This document shows, one piece after another, positions 1 to 7,697 of a stretch of 64,000 nt of DNA. The translations under genes were made by a program, and so were the position numbers. This stretch comes from Pedobacter sp. PLR. GTDB lineage: Bacteria > Bacteroidota > Bacteroidia > Sphingobacteriales > Sphingobacteriaceae. The number at the start of each line of letters is the position of its first letter. The stretch's first letter is position 1. The notes under the pieces are model-generated. The model made no database searches. It was not told the origin of the DNA and worked only from the letters and a program-made list of their open reading frames with translations. The DNA lies in the NCBI RefSeq assembly GCF_026239675.1, contig NZ_JAPIVQ010000007.1, positions 124,001-188,000 of the forward strand, given 5' to 3'.

Positions 1-230
1 AATGGGCATAAGGGAAGGATTTTTACTTTCTGCAGCCTCGCATAATCTACTGCTGCTAAAACCATTGCCTTTCCAACACCCAGACCAGAGTAATCAGGTT
101 TCACTTCGGTGTGTTCTATCACGATTTTTGCCGGACCAGCCCAGGCATAATTCATCATTGCTGCCGTCTTGCCCTCATTTACAGCTTTAAAATAGCCACC
201 TTTATTTTCATTTAGATGTTCAATTTTCAT
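1..230 (-). CDS. GNAT-family N-acetyltransferase, partial (3' end outside window)
   Basis: The minus strand is open from an ATG at 230 down to base 1, giving 76 N-terminal residues of a protein that runs off the window. The sequence fits the small YjdJ/NATD1-like GNAT group (COG2388 type). It opens MKIEHLNENKGG, carries the acetyl-CoA loop as SGLGVGKAM, and reaches the family's K-I-L-P-L-C-P stretch just before the edge. These proteins are usually about 90-100 residues, so only the last 15-25 should be missing. They are predicted to transfer acetyl groups from acetyl-CoA to an unknown amine. No substrate can be named from this fragment. The plus-strand frame over the same bases has no family signature. 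Confidence 0.8.
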   Translation of the reverse strand, partial: MKIEHLNENKGGYFKAVNEGKTAAMMNYAWAGPAKIVIEHTEVKPDYSGLGVGKAMVLAAVDYARLQKVKILPLCP

Positions 231-293
231 AAGAATAAATTTATTGGTTCAAGTATGTAGACCCTCTAAAAGAGGATTTCCTGATTTTATATC

Positions 294-1184
294 TTAATTT
301 TTAATACTGCTCCCCTGCTCCGGCAAAGGCACAAAGTCAGTTTCGCCAGGCACCTTTTCAAAAGACTGTTCCAGCCATTTGGTTTTTGCCTGCTCAATAA
401 TATCTTTTGAACTGGCTACAAAATTCCAGTAGATAAAACGCTCTTCCGGAAGAGGCGTACCTCCAAAAATGTAGACCGTCGTATTTTCCTGCATCACAAA
501 CTCACATAATTTACTGTCTTTGGCCACTAAAAGCTGTTTAGGCTCATAAGTAAAGCCTTCACTTTCAATGGCACCTTCCAAAATATACAAGCCACTTTCG
601 CCAAATAGATCCTCCCCGATTTTAACGGTTTTACGCTCTTTTGTTTTCAGCTCCAAAAAGTAAAGCGGACTATAAACAGGCACCGGAGATTCCTTTCCAA
701 AAGCAGCACCGGCGATCAGTTTAAAAGAAACACCATCACTTTCCCAGGCGGGAATAGCTGTGGATTCCACATGAAAAAACTCAGGCTCCATTTCTTCTAT
801 TTCTTTAGGCAAAGCCACCCAGATTTGCAGGCCATGCAGCATTTTGTCGGAATCACGAAGGTAAGCAGGGGTCCGTTCAGAATGCACAATTCCCTTTCCT
901 GCGGTCATCCAGTTCACTTGTCCGGGTTTAATCTCTACCTCATTTGCCAGACTGTCTTTATGCATGATGCTCCCTTCAAAAAGATAGGTAAGGGTAGAAA
1001 GACCGATATGTGGATGCGGAGGGACGTCAAGATTTTCATGATCACTTAAGCAAACAGGGCCCATATGGTCAATAAAAGCAAATGGACCGACCATTCTTTT
1101 TTCGCGGAATGGCAATAGCCTGCCGACCATAAAATTGCCAATATTACTTGCTCTTTCTTCAATTATCAGTTTGATATTCGACAT
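294..1184 (-). CDS. Pirin family protein
   Basis: 296 residues, the usual length for bacterial pirins, which are bicupin proteins. The N-terminal cupin keeps the metal site: HPHIG near residue 57 and GIVHSER near residue 100 provide the three His and one Glu that bind iron in characterised pirins. A pirin C-terminal domain fills roughly residues 170-280. Family members act as quercetinases, as redox-sensing cofactors, or have no known role; nothing here decides between these. The gene sits upstream of the partial acetyltransferase on the same strand, 63 bases away, and downstream of the mdaB-like gene on that strand. A stress or quinone/flavonoid metabolism role would fit that neighbour, but this is inference. 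Confidence 0.9.
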   Translation of the reverse strand: MSNIKLIIEERASNIGNFMVGRLLPFREKRMVGPFAFIDHMGPVCLSDHENLDVPPHPHIGLSTLTYLFEGSIMHKDSLANEVEIKPGQVNWMTAGKGIVHSERTPAYLRDSDKMLHGLQIWVALPKEIEEMEPEFFHVESTAIPAWESDGVSFKLIAGAAFGKESPVPVYSPLYFLELKTKERKTVKIGEDLFGESGLYILEGAIESEGFTYEPKQLLVAKDSKLCEFVMQENTTVYIFGGTPLPEERFIYWNFVASSKDIIEQAKTKWLEQSFEKVPGETDFVPLPEQGSSIKN

Positions 1185-1261
1185 AAGGAATTCTCTTTTA
1201 TTCTAAGTTACCATTAAAAGAGGGGCAAATAAAGAATTAATAAAAATTAACCTATAACTAA

Positions 1262-1296
1262 GAAAAGCCCCATCCCTTAACAGGACAGGGCTTTCC
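1262..1296 (-). terminator. Rho-independent terminator after mdaB-like gene
   Basis: On the minus strand AAAGCCC and GGGGCTTTT pair around a short interior loop, followed by TTCTT. It lies 15-50 bases downstream of the quinone reductase stop. Confidence 0.55.
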
Positions 1297-1310
1297 AGGC
1301 AATAAATTAT

Positions 1311-1931
1311 TTAGTTTTCCTGCAGCTCTGCTTCTGCCAGCTGTGGGATAAACTGTTCGGCTAAATGCATACGGTACCTATTAAGGTCGGTTTCCAGATC
1401 GGCATTCTTCTCTACATCATGAAAGTGAATACCTGGCAATGGTTTCATACCGGTAAAGGCATTCATGCGGTGGAATCCAAATAATGGCCCGTCATCCACA
1501 CTTCTTTCATTGAAAAACTCTCCCGGAAGTGTGAAAGCTTCTTTTGGTGCATTCCAGGAAGTCGTTAACATATATTTTTTGCCGGTCAGCAACCCGCCGG
1601 TACCATAGTTAATCATTGGATTTTCCGCAGAACGCCCGTCACTTTTATAAATCCCCCTGTTATGCCCTGCGGTAAAAACCACATCAATATATTTTTTCAA
1701 TCCATGAGGCACCTGGAACCACCAGATCGGCGTATGGTAAACGACTACGTCCGCCCAGTTGTATTTTTCTACTTCCTCAATCGGATCATAATCCTCATTC
1801 ACATTTGTTGTTTTTACTTCAAATCCAGGTTGATTCTCAAAAAAACTGATCGTTTCCGCAGTAACCGTTGCATTGAAACGGCCACCCGAATGACCAAACA
1901 CCTGTCCACCATTGATTACAAATATTTTCAT
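1311..1931 (-). CDS. mdaB: MdaB-type NAD(P)H quinone reductase (flavodoxin fold)
   Basis: 206 residues with the flavodoxin-like fold of NQO1/MdaB proteins. The start MKIFVINGGQ is followed by the G-H-S-G-G-R-F-N-A phosphate-binding stretch. TPIWWFQVPHGLKKYIDVVF near residue 67 is a hallmark of MdaB, and so are the GTGGLLTGKKYMLTTSWNAP region and the MKPLPGIHFHDV end. MdaB reduces quinones by two electrons with FAD and NAD(P)H, which protects against oxidative and electrophile stress. It is transcribed divergently from a LysR regulator 216 bases away, the classic arrangement for a regulator controlling its neighbour. The function is secure at family level; the exact quinone is unknown. Confidence 0.88.
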   Translation of the reverse strand: MKIFVINGGQVFGHSGGRFNATVTAETISFFENQPGFEVKTTNVNEDYDPIEEVEKYNWADVVVYHTPIWWFQVPHGLKKYIDVVFTAGHNRGIYKSDGRSAENPMINYGTGGLLTGKKYMLTTSWNAPKEAFTLPGEFFNERSVDDGPLFGFHRMNAFTGMKPLPGIHFHDVEKNADLETDLNRYRMHLAEQFIPQLAEAELQEN

Positions 1932-2094
1932 TTTTATATCTTTTTACTAATGATTAAATCTCTAAGCGCTTTCTTTATCGCCACCGGCCTCTAAAAACCC
2001 TTAAACACCTAAGGATCTAAACTATGACCAGCAACACGCTTTCACTGATACAAAATTAAGCAGCTTTTTCCTATAATTAAAATCACTTAAATCA

Positions 2095-2102
2095 TATCTT
2101 TG
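2095..2102 (+). promoter_or_regulatory. -7 box of the LysR gene
   Basis: TATCTTTG matches the Bacteroidota housekeeping -7 consensus TAnnTTTG exactly. It lies 45 bases before the ATG at 2148. It also argues against the TTG at 2100, which lies inside the box. Confidence 0.5.
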
Positions 2103-2147
2103 TATCACAATTATAATACAAGACTAAACATACTAATACAAACAGCA

Positions 2148-3059
2148 ATGGTAAATTTAGAGTGGTTCAGAACATTTAAAGCGATTTATGAAACAGGCAC
2201 CCTCACCGGTGCAGCAGAAGTTTTATACATTTCTCAGCCAGGCGTAAGCTTACACCTCAACTCGCTGGAAGCCTATGTAGGTTATAAGCTATTCGACAGA
2301 ACTTCCAGAAGAATGGTCTCTACAGAAAGAGGAAAAGTGCTGTACAACTATATCCTGGAAGCCATCACCAAACTGGAAACTGCTGAGCATCATTTTCATA
2401 AGAGTACAGAAAAAGACACCCCAACAATTAGCATTGGCATGTGCTTTGAAACTTTTCAGTTTACCCTGGAATCTTATTTACCCGGTCTTCCATTTAATGT
2501 GATCATCAAATTCGGAGATTATCCGGAAATGCTGAGCGACCTGGACAATGGCATCCTCGACTTAATCATCACCCCTCAGAAAGGAGATTCCAATAACATC
2601 AACTACCTGCCTTTTTCAAAAGAGAAGATTGTATTGGTTGCCGGAAACCAGACGGAGACCGGTAATTTTGAGGAACTACTTGAAAAAGGAGACATGAATG
2701 AGGTACATGCCTGGCTTAAACAACAAACCTGGTATGGCACCACTGCAGATATGGAGCATTTAAGGCGTTTCTGGCACCTTAACTTCAATAAGCGCCCAGA
2801 CTTCAAGCCTAACTACATTGTGCCCAACCTGAGCTCTATTGTGCGTTGTATCAGCGGGCAAAACGGTGTAGCCATCATTCCGGACTTTTTATGCAGAAAA
2901 GAAATAGAAAGTGGTCAGATGAAAGTGATCTGGGAAGGAAATAATGTCATTGAAAACACGTTATACTTTTCTACCAGAAAAAAGACCATCTATGCAGAAG
3001 AGATCAAAATCATTGAAGAAATATTCATGAAAGAGATGGGTATCAAAGAAATGGCCTGA
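2148..3059 (+). CDS. LysR-family transcriptional regulator
   Basis: 303 residues from the ATG at 2148, chosen because the frame's earlier TTG overlaps the -7 box and because the LysR N-terminus starts at MVNLEWFRTFKAIYE. The winged helix-turn-helix covers residues 1-60 (GTLTGAAEVLYISQPGVSLH, then YKLFDRTSRR), followed by a linker helix. The effector-binding domain runs from about residue 90 to the end and contains ISGQNGVAIIPDF, a common LysR effector-domain stretch. It is divergent from the mdaB-like gene, so that gene is its most likely target. The inducer is unknown; a quinone or other electrophile is a reasonable guess. Confidence 0.88.
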   Translation: MVNLEWFRTFKAIYETGTLTGAAEVLYISQPGVSLHLNSLEAYVGYKLFDRTSRRMVSTERGKVLYNYILEAITKLETAEHHFHKSTEKDTPTISIGMCFETFQFTLESYLPGLPFNVIIKFGDYPEMLSDLDNGILDLIITPQKGDSNNINYLPFSKEKIVLVAGNQTETGNFEELLEKGDMNEVHAWLKQQTWYGTTADMEHLRRFWHLNFNKRPDFKPNYIVPNLSSIVRCISGQNGVAIIPDFLCRKEIESGQMKVIWEGNNVIENTLYFSTRKKTIYAEEIKIIEEIFMKEMGIKEMA

Positions 3060-3096
3060 TTTTCAAAAGAAACCTCCTCCTGGAGGAATAAACAAC

Positions 3097-3126
3097 AAAA
3101 AAGAGGGTGATCATGATGCACCCTCT
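3097..3126 (-). terminator. Terminator after SMR gene
   Basis: On the minus strand AGAGGGTG pairs with CACCCTCT around a 9-base loop and is followed by TTTTTTG. It ends the minus-strand gene set and converges with the LysR gene. Confidence 0.7.
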
Positions 3127-3161
3127 GCTAAATTCAAAAGATTAAAGCACAAGTCTTTGAA

Positions 3162-3491
3162 TTAATGTGCTGCTGTTTTTGAGAAAACATTGATCACAAT
3201 TACACCGGCAATGATCAACCCGATTCCCAGTAATGCAGGTAAATCAAGCGTCTGCTTATATAGAAAATAACTTGCTGCGGAAACCAGGACTATCCCCACT
3301 CCCGACCATAAGGCATATGCAATGCCCACAGGGATAGTTTTTAAGGTTAAACTGAGAAAGTAAAAAGCAACCACATAGCCAACCACCACAATAACAGAAG
3401 GAATGGGTTTAGAAAACTGCTCAGAGGCTTTCAAAGCACTTGTAGCAATTACCTCAGCAATAATCGCTATGAATAGAAAAAGAAACTTCAT
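3162..3491 (-). CDS. SMR-family multidrug efflux protein
   Basis: 109 residues with four hydrophobic helices, the standard size and topology of EmrE/QacE/SugE proteins. The essential membrane-embedded glutamate of helix 1 is present as Glu13 in IIAEVIATSALKAS. Helix 2 has YVVAFYFLSLTL, followed by IPVGIAYALWSGVGIV, the signature of the drug-exporting QacE/EmrE branch. It should act as a dimer that swaps protons for cationic drugs at the inner membrane. The start codon lies one base after the stop of an upstream 52-codon frame, so the two are probably translated together. The gene is the last of a co-directional minus-strand set containing a LytTR system and a CocE-family hydrolase. Confidence 0.9.
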   Translation of the reverse strand: MKFLFLFIAIIAEVIATSALKASEQFSKPIPSVIVVVGYVVAFYFLSLTLKTIPVGIAYALWSGVGIVLVSAASYFLYKQTLDLPALLGIGLIIAGVIVINVFSKTAAH

Positions 3492-3492
3492 G

Positions 3493-3651
3493 TTAAAATT
3501 TGTAAGTTAAACCTGCCCCAAAGATCTGTTTTATTTGCAATACAGAGCGGGATTCTCCGGAACCATCATCTTTGGCAATTTTGGTCTTATCCTCATAGAT
3601 AAATTGCGCAGCGGCATTTACAGATACAAAGAGTAGTAGTAATCTTTTCAT
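3493..3651 (-). pseudogene. 52-residue secreted remnant of an outer-membrane porin, or a small peptide gene
   Basis: A short frame starts at ATG 3651 and stops one base before the SMR start codon. It encodes a typical signal peptide (MKRLLLLFVSVNAAAQ), then about 35 residues (FIYEDKTKIAKDDGSGESRS, VLQIKQIFGAGLTYKF). The end GAGLTYKF, with a terminal Phe, looks like the last strand of an outer-membrane beta-barrel. A signal peptide joined in frame to a final barrel strand, with nothing between, suggests an internal deletion of a porin gene that kept its frame. Alternatively it is a genuine small secreted peptide translationally coupled to the SMR exporter. The reading of the sequence is sure; the interpretation is not. 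Confidence 0.5.
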
Positions 3652-3731
3652 TTGAAGCAATTAAAGGGTTAATAATTAAAGAACCAGCCCAAAAATTACA
3701 AATAATGTGCCTGAAAAACATCAATTGCTAT

Positions 3732-5477
3732 TTAATGACTGGCTTTAGAGATTCCAAGATCGATGAAACTCTCCGTTGACCATCGGATGTGCAAAGGCTC
3801 AGCAGCATCCTTAACCGTTTCTTTACTGACCTCTTTTCCTGTTCCATAATTGATCTGCGCAAAAGGATTTTTATCAATATTGAGTACCAGCAGCAAACGA
3901 CTACCCTTTTTAAGCTGTTTACTAAATACCCGGGAACGATGAAAAGGGATAGACTCCTCCTTTCCAGGTCTCAATAACTTCCGCTGAGTCATGTCGTGTG
4001 CATAACTCGCTCTACCTAAAAAATAAGAGAGTTGAAAATATTGACCTTCCGGAGTCAGCTCATATAAAGTCAGGCCAATATCCATATCCTTTTTATTGAT
4101 GATTGCTTTTAATACGCCTTCCAGCTTACCACTCAGCGAAACCGCTTCTTCAAATGGCCGGCTTAAAAAGAACAACCCATTACTCCTGTCTATTTCATTT
4201 TTGATGATCGGATCGGGGTAGTAATCATTATTAGTACTATTTCTATCCGCGAGATCAACAGATTGATCCATAAAAATGCCCTTGAGAGGTCTAACAGTAG
4301 ACAAACTATATTGAGCTCCACTTTTGTCCAGATAAAACCTGATTTTAGAAGATTCCATTTTTTCCATTGAAGGCACATGACGCCAGGTATTGGCTCCCAT
4401 CACCTCGAAATTTATCTTATCCTTTAAAAGTTCCGGCTTCTTACCCGCTTTCAGGATATAGTCCATCCATTGGAAAGTAATTTCCCTGGTATTGATCAAG
4501 GCGACATCATCCAGCTGATAACCTCTTAAATTCGGGACGCCCCCCTGTTGTGCACCAAAATGATCATAAGGGCCAATAATCAGGTAATGTTCGGCATCAG
4601 GACGATATTTATAATGCTCTGTTAAATATTCAAGTGCCGAAACCTGCCCATCATCATAGTAACCTGTAATGGTCAAAACCGGAATATTTATCTTTGAAAA
4701 CTCTTGTTTAAAGGGCACCATCGCTTGCCAGTAAGCATCGTAGTCCGGATGTAACAGCCACTTTTGAAACCATGGATTGGCTGTGCCGTCCAAACTGTCT
4801 ACCTTGTTGTAGGCCTGGCCGGATTCCCACCATTTCATGCGCATCTTCCGCCAACGTGCCCCATCATCATTGACGGCATTATCTGTATACTTATTGTTCG
4901 TCACATAAAATGCCCACTGATAATTCGCCAATAAAAAGATATTATTTTCCATGGGAAGGCCAAGTCCGGGAATAGCAGCCACATAAGGAACAATCGTCTT
5001 TAACGCGGGGTTTAAATTCTTCGTTGCCGCCCATTGTGCAAAACCTGAATAACTTCCTCCATACATTCCCACCTTCCCATCACTCCAGGGTTGTTGTACA
5101 ATCCAATTAATGACAGCATTCACATCTTTCACCTCCTTTTCATAAGGTACCATATCATCCGGACTCAGCCGCTTGCCTCTCGAATCGGCTACCATGCCCA
5201 CATATCCCTGATCGGCTGCGTATTTAGCCTCAGCCAGGCTCCGCCTGGTATCTGAATAAATGAAATACAGTAATGCCGTTGGTTGTTTGATCATTACTCC
5301 CTTTTTCCTGACCACTACCGCCGACAGTGTCAGCCCATCAGGGGTTTTGATCAGCACGCTATCCGCGATGTGATAATTCAGGGTGTCAGGCAAGGCCAGT
5401 GCGGATTGTCCGAAACCTACCTGACTAAATAAAAGGCATAGCGCAGCCATACCAAAGGTTTTTCTTTTCTGGTTCAT
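3732..5477 (-). CDS. CocE/NonD-family secreted hydrolase (X-Pro dipeptidyl-peptidase fold)
   Basis: 581 residues with a signal peptide ending at FGQ (residue 24). The alpha/beta-hydrolase core holds the nucleophile elbow GGSYSG with Ser142. A GYYDDGQVSALEYL stretch near 275 supplies the acid, and GPYDHFGAQ near 305 supplies the histidine. A C-terminal jelly-roll domain (about 370-575) completes the CocE/NonD architecture. Members hydrolyse peptides after proline, cocaine-like esters or beta-lactam esters, and the substrate here is unknown. Its start is 20 bases downstream of the LytTR regulator stop, so it is probably in the same operon as that two-component system. It may be the output or an accessory enzyme of the system. 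A second member of the family lies at 20299-22176. Confidence 0.87.
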   Translation of the reverse strand: MNQKRKTFGMAALCLLFSQVGFGQSALALPDTLNYHIADSVLIKTPDGLTLSAVVVRKKGVMIKQPTALLYFIYSDTRRSLAEAKYAADQGYVGMVADSRGKRLSPDDMVPYEKEVKDVNAVINWIVQQPWSDGKVGMYGGSYSGFAQWAATKNLNPALKTIVPYVAAIPGLGLPMENNIFLLANYQWAFYVTNNKYTDNAVNDDGARWRKMRMKWWESGQAYNKVDSLDGTANPWFQKWLLHPDYDAYWQAMVPFKQEFSKINIPVLTITGYYDDGQVSALEYLTEHYKYRPDAEHYLIIGPYDHFGAQQGGVPNLRGYQLDDVALINTREITFQWMDYILKAGKKPELLKDKINFEVMGANTWRHVPSMEKMESSKIRFYLDKSGAQYSLSTVRPLKGIFMDQSVDLADRNSTNNDYYPDPIIKNEIDRSNGLFFLSRPFEEAVSLSGKLEGVLKAIINKKDMDIGLTLYELTPEGQYFQLSYFLGRASYAHDMTQRKLLRPGKEESIPFHRSRVFSKQLKKGSRLLLVLNIDKNPFAQINYGTGKEVSKETVKDAAEPLHIRWSTESFIDLGISKASH

Positions 5478-5497
5478 GGTAATAAAATTTGAATTAT

Positions 5498-6190
5498 TTA
5501 TTGATTTAAGTTCTTGAGTTTAACTGCCTGTCGCTCTGAAATCCCGACCAGCGTCCCGTTGTTTAAGGTTATAGACATTCCACTGTCCTGCCGGGTAATG
5601 GTTCTAATTTCATTTAAATTGATAATCTGACTACGATTGGCTCTGAAAAACAGTTTTTTATCCAGTTTTTCCTCCAGTTTATTGAGGGAACTCTTTAACA
5701 ATACCTCTTCCTTTCCAAAATGTAGTCTGGCATAGTTATCCAAAGACTCAATTAAATAAACGGTACTCCATTTCAGCAGAAAATGACGCGTTTTATTTTT
5801 CACAAATACGCTTGGCTCCACTTCACCTAAACACCTTTCAACAACCTGACTCATCGCTTTTTCAAAACGCTCTTCCCGAATAGGTTTCATCAAATAATCC
5901 AGCGCTGATACCTCAAAAGCTTTCAAGGCATATTGATCATAAGCAGTAACGAATACCACCATTGGTATAAAGTCAAGTCCTTCCAAAAGTTCAAATCCTG
6001 ATCGTCCCGGCATCTGAATGTCCAGAAAAATCAGCTCAGGTTTTAAAAGACCGATCAATTCCTCAGCTTCATCGGCATTTGAGGCCTCTGCCAAAACCCT
6101 GATCTGTGGATAGTCTTTGAGCATCCGGATCAATTCCAGCCTTGCTCCCCGCTCATCATCTATAATAATGGTTCTGATAATATTATTCAT
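5498..6190 (-). CDS. LytTR-family response regulator
   Basis: 230 residues. The receiver domain spans residues 5-120 with the phosphoacceptor Asp57 (LIFLDIQMPG), acidic residues Asp11 and Asp12, and the conserved Lys102 (DYLMKPI). A LytTR DNA-binding domain occupies about 135-228, with FVKNKTRHFLLKWSTVYLIE and the FFRANRSQIINLNEI block. It overlaps the end of the kinase gene by 8 bases, which implies translational coupling and a cognate pair. LytTR regulators bind short repeats as dimers; no repeat could be assigned here. The CocE-family hydrolase gene directly downstream is the obvious candidate target or partner. Confidence 0.93.
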   Translation of the reverse strand: MNNIIRTIIIDDERGARLELIRMLKDYPQIRVLAEASNADEAEELIGLLKPELIFLDIQMPGRSGFELLEGLDFIPMVVFVTAYDQYALKAFEVSALDYLMKPIREERFEKAMSQVVERCLGEVEPSVFVKNKTRHFLLKWSTVYLIESLDNYARLHFGKEEVLLKSSLNKLEEKLDKKLFFRANRSQIINLNEIRTITRQDSGMSITLNNGTLVGISERQAVKLKNLNQ

Positions 6191-7370
6191 AAGCCGGAAT
6201 TTTTACTGCAGCATATACTTGTCCTGATTCTATTTCATAAAGTTCAAAACTTGCTTTTCCTGCATAGGTGAGTTTTAGTCGTTCCTCCAGATTTTTAAGT
6301 CCAATCCCACTTTCAGTACTTTCTCCGGATAGTCTTCCAGGGTTGATCACTTCAATACACAGAAAATCAGAAGCTTTGGTCAGAAGCACCTGAATAAATC
6401 CACCTTCCTTTTGTACCGCAACCCCGTGCTTCACTGCATTTTCTACCAGGCCCTGGATACACATTCTAGGTACCGGAATGCTGGAAAATGACGCATTGCT
6501 ATCTATTTTAAATGTCAACCTTTCTCCCATCCTCAATTGCTCGAGTTCCAGATAATCCTTCACCAGGGAAAGTTCTTCTTCCACAGGAAGCACCAAAGTC
6601 TCCCCTTTATAAAGACCAGCACGTAAAAGCTCAGTCAGCAGATCAATTCCCCTTCCTGCAGAATTAGGGCTTGTATAAATCAGAGATTTTATCGTATTCA
6701 AAGAATTGAACAGGAAATGTGGGTTGAGTTGCATATGAAGGTGATCCAGTTGCGTCTGTTTTAAACTCAATTCAATGTTTGCTTTTTCAGTTGCCATACG
6801 CAGCTCCCTTTTTGCATAATGATAAAGGTGATAGGCTAACAGCCAGATTGCCATTAAACGAATCCCAGCCATAAAAATACCCAGACCGTTCAGTTTAATA
6901 AATTCCTGCATGCTTTGTTGCCCGTTTAAGTCGAAAAGCACCCTGATTCCATAAAGTTTCAGTATCGTTACCACAGCATATAAGATTCCCATCACCAGTA
7001 CAGCTGGCAGGATACGAATCAACAGACTTCTCAAATCTAAATCCTCCCAATGATGACCCAGGGAGAAGTTTCGATACAGGTGTGTAATCAAAATATAGAT
7101 CAGGACGTCAGAGATCAATTGAACCAAAGCCAGATCTATCCGGAAACCACCAGTCAAAAATCCCTGCAACGTCCAATACAGGGATGCTATGGTCCAGCCA
7201 GCAAGCTGACATTTCCAGTAAAGCGATAAATGAGGTTTAATTTTCAAAATCTTTTCTATTTGAAACAAATCAACGAAAACTAATCCCGGGAAAAAAGATA
7301 AAGTACACCAATGCTTGATTTTGGGGATGAGCGTAGGAAGGCGCCCCCTGTCATTTAAGATAGGGCTCAT
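6183..7370 (-). CDS. LytS-type sensor histidine kinase
   Basis: 395 residues from the first ATG. Four to six hydrophobic segments (about 50-180) anchor it in the inner membrane. The His_kinase domain (PF06580 type) follows, with the phosphorylated His218 in LNPHFLFNSLN, then the ATP-binding N box LVENAVKHG and G box GIGLKNLEERL. The first 40 residues do not look like the family. A TTG at codon 42 (LKIKPHLSLYWKCQ) would give a 354-residue protein resembling typical Bacteroidota kinases, so the start is uncertain. It is the first gene of the minus-strand set with its regulator and the hydrolase. The signal is unknown, as there is no extracellular sensor domain beyond the membrane helices. Confidence 0.92.
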   Translation of the reverse strand: MSPILNDRGRLPTLIPKIKHWCTLSFFPGLVFVDLFQIEKILKIKPHLSLYWKCQLAGWTIASLYWTLQGFLTGGFRIDLALVQLISDVLIYILITHLYRNFSLGHHWEDLDLRSLLIRILPAVLVMGILYAVVTILKLYGIRVLFDLNGQQSMQEFIKLNGLGIFMAGIRLMAIWLLAYHLYHYAKRELRMATEKANIELSLKQTQLDHLHMQLNPHFLFNSLNTIKSLIYTSPNSAGRGIDLLTELLRAGLYKGETLVLPVEEELSLVKDYLELEQLRMGERLTFKIDSNASFSSIPVPRMCIQGLVENAVKHGVAVQKEGGFIQVLLTKASDFLCIEVINPGRLSGESTESGIGLKNLEERLKLTYAGKASFELYEIESGQVYAAVKIPAYE

Positions 7371-7436
7371 AAAAGTTATAGTGAAAAATCCTTGGATTTA
7401 GGCCCGCCTGGCCGGATTTCGATTTTGTTCAAAACC

Positions 7437-7469
7437 AAAAAAGCCTCTCAGTTTTCACTGAAAGGCTTT
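7437..7469 (-). terminator. Terminator after tRNA-Asn
   Basis: AAAGCCTTTCAG pairs with CTGAGAGGCTTT on the minus strand with one mismatch and is followed by a run of T. It is positioned 7 bases past the encoded CCA end of the tRNA. Confidence 0.7.
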
Positions 7470-7475
7470 GCAATT

Positions 7476-7552
7476 TGGCTCCCGAGACTGGGCTCGAACC
7501 AGTGACCCTCTGATTAACAGTCAGATGCTCTAACCAGCTGAGCTACTCGGGA
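7476..7552 (-). tRNA. tRNA-Asn (GUU anticodon), CCA encoded
   Basis: The minus strand folds as a complete cloverleaf. Acceptor stem TCCCGAG pairs with CTCGGGA, the D arm contains AGCTGGTTAGA, and anticodon stem TCTGA/TCAGA encloses loop CTGTTAA with anticodon GTT. The T arm is ACTGG-TTCGAGC-CCAGT. The discriminator base is G, and CCA follows in the genome at 7476-7478. The mature body without CCA is 7479-7552. It is a single tRNA with its own terminator. No integrase or duplicated 3' end is visible beside it, so it is not obviously used as an integration site. Confidence 0.95.
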
Positions 7553-7697
7553 GTACTGGTTACCAAAATAAACGGCTTTTTTGAAGTCTTAAACAACATT
7601 AAGTTTCGTTCGTTTTGGGAATGCAATATTAGGGGTTTTAATTTATTTATGCAATATTTGTAACGAAATATTTTAAAATAATTTTAAGAAAACATCT

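Noticed and set aside
2..190. Plus-strand open frame at the left edge (62 codons)
   Set aside because: It lies over the minus-strand GNAT gene fragment, which has a clear family sequence; the plus frame has none.
2100..2147. N-terminal extension of the LysR gene from a TTG at 2100
   Set aside because: The TTG lies inside the likely -7 box, and the family N-terminus starts at the ATG at 2148.
7476..7552. tRNA-Asn as an attachment site of an integrated element
   Set aside because: There is no integrase gene, no repeated tRNA end and no foreign-looking genes beside it.
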